Shown one piece after another: positions 36,956 through 48,400 of a stretch of DNA of 64,000 nt. Within the stretch, counting starts at the first letter, position 1. The number at the start of each line of letters is the position of its first letter. This stretch comes from Cymbidium sinense (Eukaryota > Streptophyta > Magnoliopsida > Asparagales > Orchidaceae): the NCBI GenBank assembly GCA_021442155.1, contig CM038223.1:35066983-35130982 (forward strand), in the 5' to 3' direction. The position numbers were made by a program, and so were the translations under genes. The notes below the pieces were generated by a model. That model made no database searches. It worked only from the letters and a program-made list of their open reading frames with translations, and was not told the origin of the DNA.

Positions 36956-38150
36956 GTGACATATTTATATTTTTGTTTACATCATACCATTCTAGAAGAC
37001 TTAACTAAGAGTGTAGATGAGTTCACTATGCAAAATGAACAAAAATTCACTAGGTTAAAAGACCTTCTCATGAACCTCGCTGCACAAATTCAAACCTTGA
37101 GTACTATGCTTCAAATCCCACTGAATATTCCATGTTCAGATGATTAGAACCCATAGGAGGGGAAAATATTAAACTTCTTAGAGATAACTTTTCTATGAAA
37201 AGGCCAAACCTAAAGAAAATTCTTAGATAAGACCATCTTAGGGTCCATGAAACATTACATGAACCTACAAAATAGATTAAGATAGAAGTCTCAATGTATG
37301 ATGGTGTTCATGACCACAAGAAATTTTTACATTAGTTAACCCTAATGGATGATTTCATCGATTTGTATCATATGGATGATTATCAATTGACTATGTTGCT
37401 AAAATAAAATCTACAGGTCAAGCAAAATTATATTGGAATAATATTTTAGCTAAAGAAGAGAGATTTGGTAGGAAACCTTATGACATGAGTATAAATGAAA
37501 GAAATTCTAAGGGCTAAGTATTCTCCTAGAAATTAGGAAAAAAGACTCCATGAACAATTGACTTGGAACATATCAGTAATGGAATATATGAATACATTTA
37601 AGGACTTAATATCTATAACTCAATGCTCTAAACAAGAGTGGTAAGTAGTTAATAAATTTTTTGGTGGTTTAAAAAGAAATATTAAATGAGGTAGAGCTTC
37701 AAAATCTCCAGACCTTAGAGGACGTCTTTCACTATGTTTTACTTCTACAAAAACATAAGAAGACTACATCTTCATCTAAGATGAAAGCTCAAATATCTTT
37801 CATTAAACCTAATCCTTATGCATCAAACCACCCATCTAAAATGACCCTCACTGAATCTACTTCTAAAAATATGAAAGAGATAGTTTGCATTAAATGCTAA
37901 AAGAATGATCACATACAAAACCAATGTATAGCAAATATCATGGTCCTAGATGAATTAGAAAATTTAGGAGAAGAAGATGATATTTAAAAGCTACATGATG
38001 ATACACCATTATTAGATGAAGAAGTGGATCTAAATATAATTAATTGAATGCCAGTTATGAGGTGTATGAATGCTTCTAAAGAAGAATAAGATTGGAGAAG
38101 GAAGAATATTTTCTCAATGCATATTTTATGAATGGAAAAGAGGTGTAAGC
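36956..38150 (+). pseudogene. Chromovirus gag with CCHC zinc knuckle
   Basis: Gag forms the particle and binds element RNA. An open stretch 36956-37147 has a heptad-like KFTRLKDLLMNLAAQIQTL segment. The retrotransposon gag core follows (37290-37720; YDGVHDHKKFLH, YHMDDYQLT). A CX2CX4HX4C zinc knuckle is at 37886-37927 (CIKC, then a stop, KNDHIQNQC). Stops and frameshifts occur throughout, including one inside the knuckle. It leads directly into the protease. Confidence 0.82.
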
Positions 38151-38169
38151 TAGTAATAGATGGAGGGAG

Positions 38170-39487
38170 TGTAAGTCTTGGTACACACAAGAGGGGGTGA
38201 ATTTGTGTGCTTTTTAAAAATTTTAGATTTAAAAAAATTAAAATTTAAATAGTAAAAATAAAACATACCAATCTAATCAAAGCAAAGGAGTGATAAATAA
38301 AAGAAATGAAATGCAATGAAAAGTGGGACATAATATTTAAAGTGGTTTGGTCAACTAACCTATGTCCACTCTCCAAATGCCCTCCAAAATCCACTAACTC
38401 TCCTTCGACACAACTCACCAAGGTGGAGAAGCCTCTCTCTTTCATGGGTAATGGTGAATCCCTACACTCACTCCCCTTCTCTTTCAAACTAAGAAGGATG
38501 TCAGTCCTTTACAAGAGGTACAAAGAAAAATCTCTCAAAGAAAATAAAGATTATGTAAGTTCTCTTAACAAAGAACACAATCTCAAGTGAAAAGTACAAG
38601 ACTCAAGCCAATGTCAAAAAAAATAAACAACCAAGTGCAACCTTACTAACAAAGACCTGTTAGAAGAAAAGATGAAAGAGATCTCCCCACTTTTCTCTAA
38701 ACCAAAGCTTTGTTCCCTAACCCTCTTTATAATTTTTTACAATTAGGATTAATTCGTTAAGCACCCATAAGGAGGGTATCTATAGGGAGGAGACTGACTA
38801 AAAAATATTAAATTTATTCTTGAAGAATTCAGTCCAATCATACTATATGATTTACCATCATGATGTATGATTAATTTAATTTGCTAGGGTTAATGCCCTA
38901 GTAGATCAAGTCATCCCAAATAGCTGCAACAACTCATACCATATGATTATAGATTGTATCATAAGAATAGTATAAATTAAAATTCACCATTCTATTGATT
39001 CATCTTGTATGATTTAATCATATAATACGAATCAAATTTAAGAAAAATTCTTAAAAATTTATTTCTGTTTAATTTGGAACCCTTATTAGGTCATTTAAAA
39101 AATTAAAATATGATTAACTTTATATTGTACAATCAATTAATTTGGTAATTACCTAAATTAATACTAGCAGCTATAAAAATTAACAAAAGTAACACATAGT
39201 ACAAACAAAATTGTCCACTATGATCAGCTTAATTTAGCAAATTTTTGTACTTAATCGACTTATTTATGTCAACTAGAGATTTAATATAAATAAATAATCA
39301 TACAGTATGATCCAAATTATTCTATATAATTAGTATATTTTAGGCAAATTTATATCTTAATAGACTTAATTTTGATGATTGGAATAATTTATAAAATTAG
39401 ACAATCGTACAATACAATTTCCTTAAAAATTTTAATTTTTAAATTGTGTTTTTATGCTCTCTCAAGTGTGTGTGTGTAGGTGTGGGT

Positions 39488-39525
<38 letters not shown>

Positions 39526-39854
39526 AGTTTTTATTTATCATTTACATGCCAAATACATGAATAAAATATAAATACTATACATGATAATATAATTTTTGCA
39601 CTTGCCTATAATCTTCTAGCAGTAATCGTTCATCAATTTATATCTTTTTGGGTTCTCGATCAAGCTTTTCAAATATTCTGTCATAGTTTGTGCCTTCATG
39701 GTAAATTCTTGATTTAGCTGCTTAATTTTGATACCTACAATGAAGCTCTAACATAGCCTACATACATAATTAATCAATGAAAAGAATTATTTAACTAGAA
39801 ATATTTATGATTATCAAAACTTAGAATATGAAGTGAGGACTTCTAGGGCTAACA
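38170..39854 (+). mobile_element. LTR-like insert (1685 bp) in the chromovirus protease
   Basis: It begins TGTAAGTCTTGGTACACAC followed by the AAGAGGGGGTGAATTTG motif, which I have seen at the start of many plant repeats, and ends GGGCTAACA. Flanks GGGAG (38165-38169) and AGAAG (39855-39859) look like a target duplication with two transitions. It has TG...CA ends and no coding or PBS, so a solo LTR or small non-autonomous LTR element is likely. It contains a TG microsatellite. Short open frames at its start (38306-38590 and the overlapping minus frame) are not supported. Confidence 0.65.
39466..39524 (+). repeat. Interrupted (TG)n microsatellite
   Basis: About 25 TG units with a GGTGTGGGTGGG interruption, inside the LTR-like insert. 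Confidence 0.95.
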
Positions 39855-40499
39855 AGAAGTGTTATGAATCTTATATCAACACATGCTATTAATAGAGCCA
39901 ATCTTACAACTAAACCTCACTCAGAACTATTTCAAGTCAATTTGGAAAATCACACATCCATAACTATCACTAACGAATGTCTTATTCCAATTAAGATAGG
40001 TAGTTATATTGATCAAATTTAGTGTGATGTTCTTCCAATGAAATTAACTCATATCTTATTAGAAAGACCTTGGCTTTATTATTTGAATGTAATCCACGTT
40101 GATAGTGAAAATACTTATGTATTCAAATATAATGAGAAAATAATCAAATTATTCTCCATAAAGCCTAACAAAAAGAGGTCAATTATGCCCCCTCATAGAA
40201 TTCTTCTTGCACTTCAGTACAAACCCAATTCTAATCTACAGCCCAAACTTAATCAAGAGAAAAATGTAAAACTCTATTGAATAATGACATCATCATCTAT
40301 CAATAGGAAGGATACTTCTTATATACATGGTAATTTGTGTGAATCTCTTAGTACTTAAATCACAACTTTAGGGTTTAGATGCTCAGTTAGAGAGTTCAAT
40401 GACCCTACTTCTCTTTTTATATTGCAACTTTGAGAAATCTCTATTGATATTAAGGATCACCACAAACATGTTGTGCTCTTAGATCTATTATTTGAATTT

Positions 40500-41130
40500 A
40501 CTAATATGATCTTTGATGACTTACCCATTGAACTACCACCATTAAGGGATATACAACATGCTTTAAACCTAATTCCTAGTTCACAAATATCTAATTTACC
40601 CCATTATAGGATGAATCTAATAGAGCATGCAGCATTAAAATAATAAGTAGATGAACTCTTAAAGATGGGTTTTTATCCAAGAAAGTTTTAGTCCTTGTGT
40701 TATACCAGCTCTTTTAACTCTTAGGAAAGATGGAACTTGAAGGATGTGTATTGATAGTAGAGTGAAAAATAAGATCATAATAAAATATAGATTTCCTATA
40801 CCTAGGTTGGATTGCTTATTAGATCACATTTCATGTTCATCTTTACTCTCTAAAATTAATTTGAAAAGTGAATACCTTATGATAAGGATTACACCAAGTG
40901 ATGAATGAAAAATAGCACTCAAAACTCTCGATGGTCTTTATGAATGGTTAGTGCCATGTCATTTGGTCTTTCAAATACACCTAATACATTCATGGGACTA
41001 ATGAACACTATACTAAAACCTTTTATTGGTCAACTTTTTTGTAGTCTATTTCATCGATATTCTAATCTCTAGTCCCAATGAGAAGTCACATCTACATCAC
41101 TTAAGAATGATCTTAGAAAAGTTAAGATCA
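40500..41130 (+). pseudogene. Chromovirus reverse transcriptase
   Basis: RT copies element RNA into DNA. Readable blocks in order are LPPLRDIQHALNLIP, NLPHYRMNLIEHAA, VDELLKMGF, LRKDGT then MCIDSR, KYRFPIPRLD, INLKSEYLMIRI, and the catalytic block VVYFIDILI (41041-41067). The usual YFDD/F-D-D pair is F-I-D here: the first Asp of the pair is Ile (41053-41055). Stops at 40738-40740 and 40906-40908 replace expected Trp codons (WRMCVDSR, DEWKTA). Clearly inactive. Confidence 0.9.
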
Positions 41131-42010
41131 AAAAAATTATAAGTAAACCTTAAGAAATATTTTTTATCAAAGTGAAGTCATTTTCTTAGGTTTCATTTTA
41201 TATGTTGATGGATTAAAAGCTGACCCATTAAAATTTAAGTCTATTATAGATTTTCTAACTCCAAAGTATTTTACGGATGTTAGAAATTTTTATGGATTAA
41301 CAACTTTTTGCAAGAGGCTTATAAGAAATTTCAACACTTTTGCAGTCCTTCTCACTAATATCTTAAAAAAAGATAAGTTTATGTGGAATACATATGTTAA
41401 AAGAGCCATGAAATAAATTAAACCCTTAAGACTTCTCCACCTATCTTAAAACTTCTTGACTTCGATAAAGTATTTAAAGTGACTTGTGATGCATTAGGCG
41501 TTATAATCAGATAAATATTAAGTCAAGAAAACCATCCAATTGCTTTCTTCAGTGAGAAATTAAATAACACTAGACAAAAATATTCTACAAGTGATTGAGA
41601 AATTTATATTATTATTCAAACTATTAAGCACTAGAGGCATTATCTATTACATAAGCAGTTTATTCTCAATATAGATCATCAAGCTCTAAAGTTTATGAAC
41701 CCTAAAAAAATGAAAATATAGACACGCTAAGTGGGTCAAATACCTTCAAGACTTTTCCTTTATGCTTAAACATAAACTAAGAATAGAAAATATACCAATA
41801 GACACTATACTTAAAGTATCTTTAATGGTTTCATCCTTTGAATTTTAAATTCCTAGATTTAAGACTTTAAATGAAGATTACAAAATTTGCCCTAATTTTT
41901 ATATCATATGCATAGAATAAGAATCCAAACTTTAAACTTTTGATAGCTCCTTTATCATTGTAGATGGATATCTTTATAAAGATAAGAAATTATGTATTCC
42001 TAAAATATCT
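41131..42010 (+). pseudogene. Chromovirus RT thumb and RNase H
   Basis: After RT comes the connection segment (LTPKYFTDVRNFYGLTTF) and the RNase H domain: FKVTCDALGVII, HPIAFFSEKLNNTRQKYST, then ALKF at about 41680. RNase H removes the RNA strand during reverse transcription. Stops and a frameshift are present. Followed without gap by integrase. Confidence 0.85.
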
Positions 42011-43100
42011 CTAAGATATTTTTTTTTATTTTTGAACTACATTCAAAAAGTATATTAGGATATTTTAACAGATTAAAGGCCCAAGCACTAGTTGAGCAAA
42101 GATTTTACTAGTCATCTCTATGAAAAGATGTTGAACATATCATTGCCCAGCCTTACACTTATCATCAAGCTAAAATAATAAAAAAAGAAATTCATTATAT
42201 ATCATTATCTATTTCTTCTAGACCATGGGAAGACTTATCTATATATTTCACATTAAGTATACCTAGGAAGCTTCATGGATATGATAGTATATCTATCGTT
42301 GTAGATAGATTTTCTAGGATGGCACACTTTATACCTTATTCAAAATCAAATGATGCATCTTATATAGAAAGATTATTCTTTAAAGAAATTATCAAGTTAA
42401 ATGGAGTCCCATCCACTATACTTTTTGATAGAGTTGTTATAATTATATATTACTTTTGAAAAACTTTAAGGAACAAACGGGAACACAACAAAAATTCTCC
42501 TCTGCATTTCATCCACAAACTAATAGACAGATGAAAGCTGTCAATAAGACATTAGAAAATTTACCAAGATGTTTAGTTGAGAAAAACTTAGAAAACTAAA
42601 ATTTAATATTACCTACATCTAAATTTATGTACAGTAGTTTCATTTCCAGATCAACCCATAAATCACCCTTCAAGATAGTTTATGGATATAACCCTAAAAT
42701 TCCTATTGGCCTAGCTAATACACCTATACATGAATTTTCTAATTCAGTATATACATTACATGTTATTTTCATAGCCTTCATGAAGATATAAAGAAATAAT
42801 TGAAAATACAAAATGCTAAGTATATTGAATAAAAAAATAAATATAAATATTTTAAGTAATATAAGATAGGTGATTATGTATTAGTTCTTATTCTTTCTGA
42901 GAGATTCTCTTCCACCAAATATAAGAAGTTAAGAGTAAGAGCATGTATACCATTTAAAATTGTTAGGAAATTCGATGCTAATGTTTATGTTCTTAAATTT
43001 CCCTCTCATCTATTTATTAGTCATATTTTTAATGTGGAAGATCTAATATCTTTTACATAAGTTATCTAACCTCTAAACTTGTAGAATGATACTTTTGTAA
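42011..43100 (+). pseudogene. Chromovirus integrase
   Basis: The HHCC-type zinc region is weak (CYTCHQAK-like near 42140-42175 after a frameshift). The core follows: RPWEDLSIYF (42218-42249), where the catalytic Asp expected in DISMDF-like sequence is Tyr (42244-42246); HGYDSISIVVDRFSRMAHF; KEIIKLNGVPSTI; then FDR where SDRD is usual. Further on are HPQTN...-like, TYKSPF and the GPF/GYNPKI region. It integrates cDNA; here two catalytic positions are altered and stops are frequent. Confidence 0.85.
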
Positions 43101-43330
43101 AAGGAAACATAAATTTTTTATTGGTATATATCAAACCAATATTCTTTAAAATAAAGAATATCATCATAGTTGAAACACCAATAGATGATAGCACCATACA
43201 GAGAATCTTAGTTAGGTGGAAAGACATCAAACCAAGTAAAGATATATGGATGACCTTGGAAGAACTATAGAGCAATGCCCTTAAACTTCTTGAAGACTTT
43301 CATAATCTTAACTCTTTAGAGTAGAGTTCT
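43101..43330 (+). pseudogene. Chromodomain-like C terminus of the integrase
   Basis: The frame reads RILVRWKDIKPSKDIWMTLEEL, a stop, then ALKLLEDFHNL, the pattern of plant chromovirus chromodomains (usual YLVRWKG...D.TWE...L). Chromodomains help target integration to marked chromatin. One stop replaces a residue near the end, and the LTR begins about 20 bases later. Confidence 0.85.
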
Positions 43331-43347
43331 TTGAGGTCCTAGAGAGT

Positions 43348-44023
43348 TGATGTAGCCCTTTAAATGAGGAAAGGACCTATCACAAGGTCCCAAATCAAAG
43401 TTTGAACTTATGGGGACTTTTATTAGATTTATGTATTATGATATTTTAATATTGATGTCCCATGTATTGTATTATGTAGTAGTGGATGTGTTTAATAAAT
43501 TTTAAGTGTTGTATAAGAGTTCTAATTGAAATCACATAAGTTCATGTGTTAATTTAAATTAGTGTCAGTCTGGCGCCTAAGCGCTAGTCTCTTAGTGGCT
43601 TTGCATTGCATTTTGTGGTATTTAATATTTGGGGATAGAGAAGCTAGCACCTTGGTTGTGGCATGTGGCACCTCAGCGTTGTTCTGTAGTGCCTCAACAA
43701 TGCAAAATGATAGGTTCCAATTTTTAAAAACAAATTTAATAATTTTCTCCCCATGGGACACATCCCTTAGAGTATTATACTTATATAAACACTTATTCAA
43801 ACCAAATGGAGAATTTGACTATTTTGTGTCTAAAACTTGAGTGAAAAACAATTTGGTTGAAGCTTCGTGGTTAGCCATTTTGAGGATTCGGTGATCATTT
43901 GCTACCATTCTACTTGGGTGAGTAGGATTTCCTCTCATCCCTTCAACTTTGGTGAGTGGGAGACTTTTAAGAATTTCTTCTTCCTCCATCTATTGTGATG
44001 TTCTCTCTGTGTTTGCTCCATCA
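43348..44023 (+). mobile_element. Chromovirus 3' LTR (676 bp)
   Basis: Starts TGATGTAGCC and ends CTCCATCA, followed by the CACTT target copy. TATA box TATATAA at 43783-43789. Contains GC-rich short dyads (GGCGCCTAAGCGCTA, GGCACCTCAGCG) that recur in the related LTR at 55781 and in the DNA before it. Two overlapping open frames on opposite strands (43549-43840) are chance. Confidence 0.92.
43783..43789 (+). promoter_or_regulatory. TATA box, chromovirus 3' LTR
   Basis: TATATAA in context TACTTATATAAACACTT, shared with the 5' LTR at 31591-31597. Confidence 0.65.
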
Positions 44024-44460
44024 CACTTACTAAAATAGTCAATCATAATTAATATGAATTTTCTTTAGTCATTAGTGACTCGCAATGGTCCAATCAGGTT
44101 CATCCCCTAAATGGTTAATGGCCAAGAACTAGTGATGGGTTATAAAGGTTATCATGACTACTGCTAGAGTGTTGTAAATTTTTGGCACTGTACATATTTC
44201 CTCATGAACTCTATATCATCCATTCTTAGTGTGCCCTAAAAATATGCTTGCCTTAGGATTTTGTGGGCTAGTGACCATCCTCCTGAGTGGCTACCACACT
44301 CATCAGAATGTATTTCTTCAAAGATCTTCTTTTGTTCAGCCTCTTTCACACACCTGAGGTTGAGTGAGATCTCTGACCTTCAGAATAATTTTCCTCCGAT
44401 CAACATGTATTGGGTAGCCCTAATTTTGAACCTTCTTAAATACTTAGTCATTTCTTCAAT
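44024..44460 (-). pseudogene. Tat-clade integrase, N-terminal part
   Basis: The minus strand reads CGHSGGW-like and HKILRQAYFW (about 44300-44240), a CQKF zinc-binding block, then GMNLIGPL (first catalytic Asp region; usual GMDIIGPL) and FILIMIDYFSK up to the insertion at 44024. This continues in 30560-31311. The zinc-binding region has lost some Cys/His. A plus-strand open frame overlapping it is a shadow. Confidence 0.85.
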
Positions 44461-45488
44461 TATACCAGCATGTAAGTACTTTTTATGGGGATCTACTTGC
44501 CTTAGCTATTCTTCTTTAGTACTCGATTGAGTGAGTTGAATGACTGCATGCTCCCCAAGTTCCCTAGTCTAAGATATCATGTCAGCGAGTTAGTTTTCTT
44601 CTCTGAGGGTTTGCTCTATCCTGAAATATTTCAGTTGACCTATCTCTGATTTTACTTTAAGCAAGTATTTTATCAATGATTCATCTCATACTTTGTATTC
44701 TCCATTTACTTGTCTTATCATGCTTTGTGAGTCTGAATAAGCTGCCACACACGGCTTCAACCCCCCTTGCAAATCTCAATCTGATGAATAAATTTTCATA
44801 TTCAGCTTGATTTCATGTCACCTGGAAGCTAAATTTAATTGATTGTGTTATTATGATCCCTGCTAGACTTGTCAACACTATGCCTATGCCTATGGTTAGT
44901 TAACTAGAAGAGCCATCAGCATATAGTTGACACAAGGGCTCTAGATTGACAAGAATATCATGTGAACTACTAAAATCAACAATAAAATCTACAACTGCTT
45001 AAGCTTTGATCGCAGTTCAAGGAAAGTATGATATGTCAAACTTACTTAATTATATGGACCTTTTCAACAATCTTCTCAAGTGGTTAGGCTCAAGGAGTAC
45101 ATATTTAAGTAGGTTATCAGTGACATCCTAAATGGAGTGTGCCTAGAAATAAAGCTATAGTCGCCTAGCCAAGAAGATTATTATGAGTACGAGCTTCTCC
45201 ATGAGTGGGTAATTCAACTCAACACCTCACAAAAATTTATCGATATGATAGAGGGCCCATTATTTCTTACATTCTTCTCTGATTAAGACTAAGATGATCA
45301 AGTCTTCTACCACTTCTAGGTACAACAATAATACTTCTCCCTCTTTTGGGCTATATAATAAAATAGGTGATGTGAGTAGACTCTTTTGATCATTAAAGGC
45401 TTTTTCTCATTCTTGAATCCATTCGAGCTTCTTCACTCCTCTAAGAAACTTGAAAAAAAGTAAGCACTACTCTCTTGCCTTTGAGATG
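44461..45488 (-). pseudogene. Tat-clade RT end and RNase H
   Basis: From right to left on the minus strand: a CLLFFKFLRGVKKLEW block (end of RT), SPILLYSPKEGEVLLLYL and LIREE (45480-45240), a linker, then RNase H with LYADGSSS (about 44905-44935), IGIGIVL, NQAEYE and FARGVEA (44870-44740). This second, archaeal-type RNase H pattern (YxDGSS...NQAEYEAL) is typical of Tat elements. Stops interrupt it. It abuts the giant solo LTR at 45489-45493. Confidence 0.85.
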
Positions 45489-48400
45489 AATCTTGTTCAT
45501 CTCATTTTTAGATGAAGTTAATGTTATCTCAATTTTAGTAATTAAGATCTCTAATCTTATATTAGGAGATTTCTAATTATAGTCAATTAGGACACTACAA
45601 TTACAGGCTAAGTGTATATTCAAATCAAAATCAAAAAATAAATCAAATTGAACTAAAATTTAAAATCAAGATTGCATTTGAAACCAAAATTAAAATTAAA
45701 TTCATAACCCTAAACTAAAAGCCAAGGTCATACTAGTGAATCATTCCAAACTTGACATAACCCAAATTAGATTAGGTGAATCCAATAAAATTTAACAAAG
45801 ATCAAAATTAAGCATGAATGAATTGAAATCTAAATTCAATTGAGCCTAGATTGAGGTAGTTCAGATGGTTGACCCAATTGACCCATTTAAGCTCAAAATT
45901 ACCTAAGCTTAAGAAAAATCAAACCAAATCAAATAAAAAGCATAGAATCAATACACAAATATAAATAGACCTAAAAATAAATTTAGATGAAGTTCAAAAT
46001 AGTTAACCAAGTCAAATGACTTAGAGTTAACCCATGAAGGCTCCATCAAATCAAAGGTCAACCAATCAAATTTTAGATAAATTGAGTTATCCTAAAGACT
46101 CAAGATTATCAAATGAATATTTTCAAACATAAAAATAAACAAATACAAATTAAATGAGGATTTAAATGGATTGACTTGACTACCTAACCCAAATAAATCT
46201 AAATAACCTTCATTAAGTCAAATCCAAATTAAATTAAACATTAATCAAAATTAAATATTTCAGAAAACTTTAAAAACATAATTAAACATAATCCAACTAA
46301 TCATTGGGTTTATTTTGACCAATTTGGTCATTTGACCCAACAGAACTCATCTTAACCTATTAAGCCCAAATTGGATCAAAGTGAATTAAACTCAAAACCT
46401 AGCATCAAATCAATTGAAATTAATTATTCAAAATCATAACAAACACTTAATAAACAATGATTGAAATATAAACACATCTTAATTATGTCAAATTGGTCAT
46501 TTTCTTATATAAACTCAACTTAAACCATTTAAATCTAAGATGAATCAAAATGAGTTGAATTTAAGAGTATTAAAAAAATTAAAATAAATCATTGTTAAAC
46601 ATCATGGACGATCAATTATGTTTAATTGAATCGAAACTCAATTCTAAAATAGCTAATAAAGCCAAATGATTCAATTTAACTCATTTGCATCAAATTGGTC
46701 AAACTAACCCCAATCATGTTCAATTCATATGAAATTTGGATCAACTGATCTTAAAATTATTCCATGGACAATCACCATGATTGTGAACATAAATATATAG
46801 AAACAATTTACTATAACTGAATTGGTTCAAGTTAATCCAACCCAACCTAATTCCAATTCAAATGAGCCTAACCTAAACTCTTCAAATTCAAACCCAAGCC
46901 AATAAACTTGAGTTTAACCTTAGCATCTATGTAGACTTGAACCAAGAAAGCATCAACCAACTCACAGAGAGATGAATTAATGATAAGGGAAGATGTGGAG
47001 TCCATGGAAAACCCAAAATCAAGCCACCAAAGCTAATCATCCAAAATTCTTTCCATGCTCTCTCAATCATTGCAATTAGCCACCTCAAGTTTCTCTAATC
47101 TCTCCACCACCTTCAAGAGCCAACCTTGGATCTAATTTTCTAAAATTTTCTACCTCCCTCTGCCTCTAAAGGAATAATCCTTGGCCAACTATAAAGAAGG
47201 GGAGAGAGCCCTAAATTTACTCTTTTTATGTTCTTTATGCCTTCCACCTAAAATGAACTTAAGTGAACCTTTTCCCCCTACTCACTGACCCCTCCAACCC
47301 ACTATTTAGTCAATCTCTAATGAGCGACGACACACGGTAGTCTTTATACCCATCCAAATGGAGGCAAGCCACCAAATTGCTTCTAGAGCTTCATTCAAAG
47401 GATTTCAAAATGAGAACATCACCAAAGATCAACGCCAACAAAGTACTCCCTAACTCCAACCATCTTTCCATTTCAGTTTGGTACTTTATGAAGTCAAATT
47501 GATCTTTAGTGAGATCAAGTCATTCAGATTGATTGTAAATTGACTCTGGATCAATTTACAATTAAAATATCTTGCATTTATCGTCTAGATCGCCTACAAT
47601 CAAGCCTTAAGAGCTGATGGCTCCCATTTCTCCAATGAGAGTTTAGGAACAAAATCACCACCATTCATTCTTTTTAATGAATGAGTGTGATCTACAGATA
47701 TCACGTGATTTAATATTGTAAAGAAATTAGGATTGAATCAAGATAATCTAATTCATGATCGGACGGTCCCAATTGATCTTGCCTCCCTGCCACCAACATA
47801 CGTAGGATCCACAGGAATCCCACTTAGCCCAATAACGATGCACCACATGTAAAGTGGTGCCCAATCATCATCCCATCAATGTTAACTCGATTAAATAAGA
47901 AATTTAGCTTTTTAAATTTAAAACTTACAAAAAATGCACAAAATTTTAAAAAATCAAAATATTTAACTATAAAATACAAATAATGACTCTATGGATTCAT
48001 TTAAGTGAGAGTAATCCATTAAACCCAAAATCTCCAATTTATATTGAGTAATTTTGGGTTAATTTAAGATTAATTAAAAATGATTAAACTTCAATTAAAC
48101 CCAAAAATATTATTTCAATCAACTTGAAACGTTTTGGATATGAAATTAAGGTTAAAACACACTTCTAATAAAACTTTGAAGAACTATTGGTGATTAAATT
48201 GAAAGATATAAATTTTCAAATCTTTAAATCCTAATTTAATGAAATAAATTAATATTAATCTAATTAAATCAGAAAAAATTATGAAAATGATTTAAAACAC
48301 CTCAACAAAAATTGATAAACTTAAAAAAAATATTAACTTTATTGAAACTCATTAAACCCTAAAATGACTTAATTAAAACTAAATTGAATAAAATAATTTA

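Larger units (their letters stand above)
38151..40290 (+). pseudogene. Chromovirus aspartic protease, split by an insert
   Basis: The active site LVIDGGS lies at 38148-38169 and is cut at codon level by the insert 38170-39854. Downstream the frame resumes with THAINRANLTTKPH, then CDVLPM and HILLERPWLYYLNV (40026-40100), the C-terminal protease signature of plant chromoviruses (usual LLGRPW). The glycine of that signature is changed to Glu. An open frame runs 40038-40280 into the linker before RT. Without the insert and one flank copy the frame is continuous. Confidence 0.85.
31312..44023 (+). mobile_element. Chromovirus-type Ty3/Gypsy element inserted in Tat integrase
   Basis: The element runs from a 5' LTR (31312-31787 plus 36413-36461) through a Met-tRNA-type PBS, gag, protease, RT, RNase H, integrase with chromodomain-like end, to a 3' LTR (43348-44023). 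The 5' LTR lacks the first ~100 bases relative to the 3' copy. Two inserts split it, one in the 5' LTR and one in the protease. Domain order PR-RT-RH-IN-chromodomain defines chromoviruses. Every domain carries stops, and RT and integrase catalytic residues have changed, so it is inactive. Confidence 0.92.

Noticed and set aside
38245..38590. Overlapping ORFs on both strands near the start of the 1.7 kb insert
   Set aside because: They lie in an LTR-like insert with no domain and no sign of conservation.
43549..43840. Two ORFs on opposite strands inside an LTR
   Set aside because: They lie within the chromovirus LTR and are not kept in the related LTR copies at 31312 or 55781.
44261..44530. 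Plus-strand 89-codon ORF
   Set aside because: It is the reverse strand of the Tat integrase and RNase H region, which has recognisable motifs on the minus strand.
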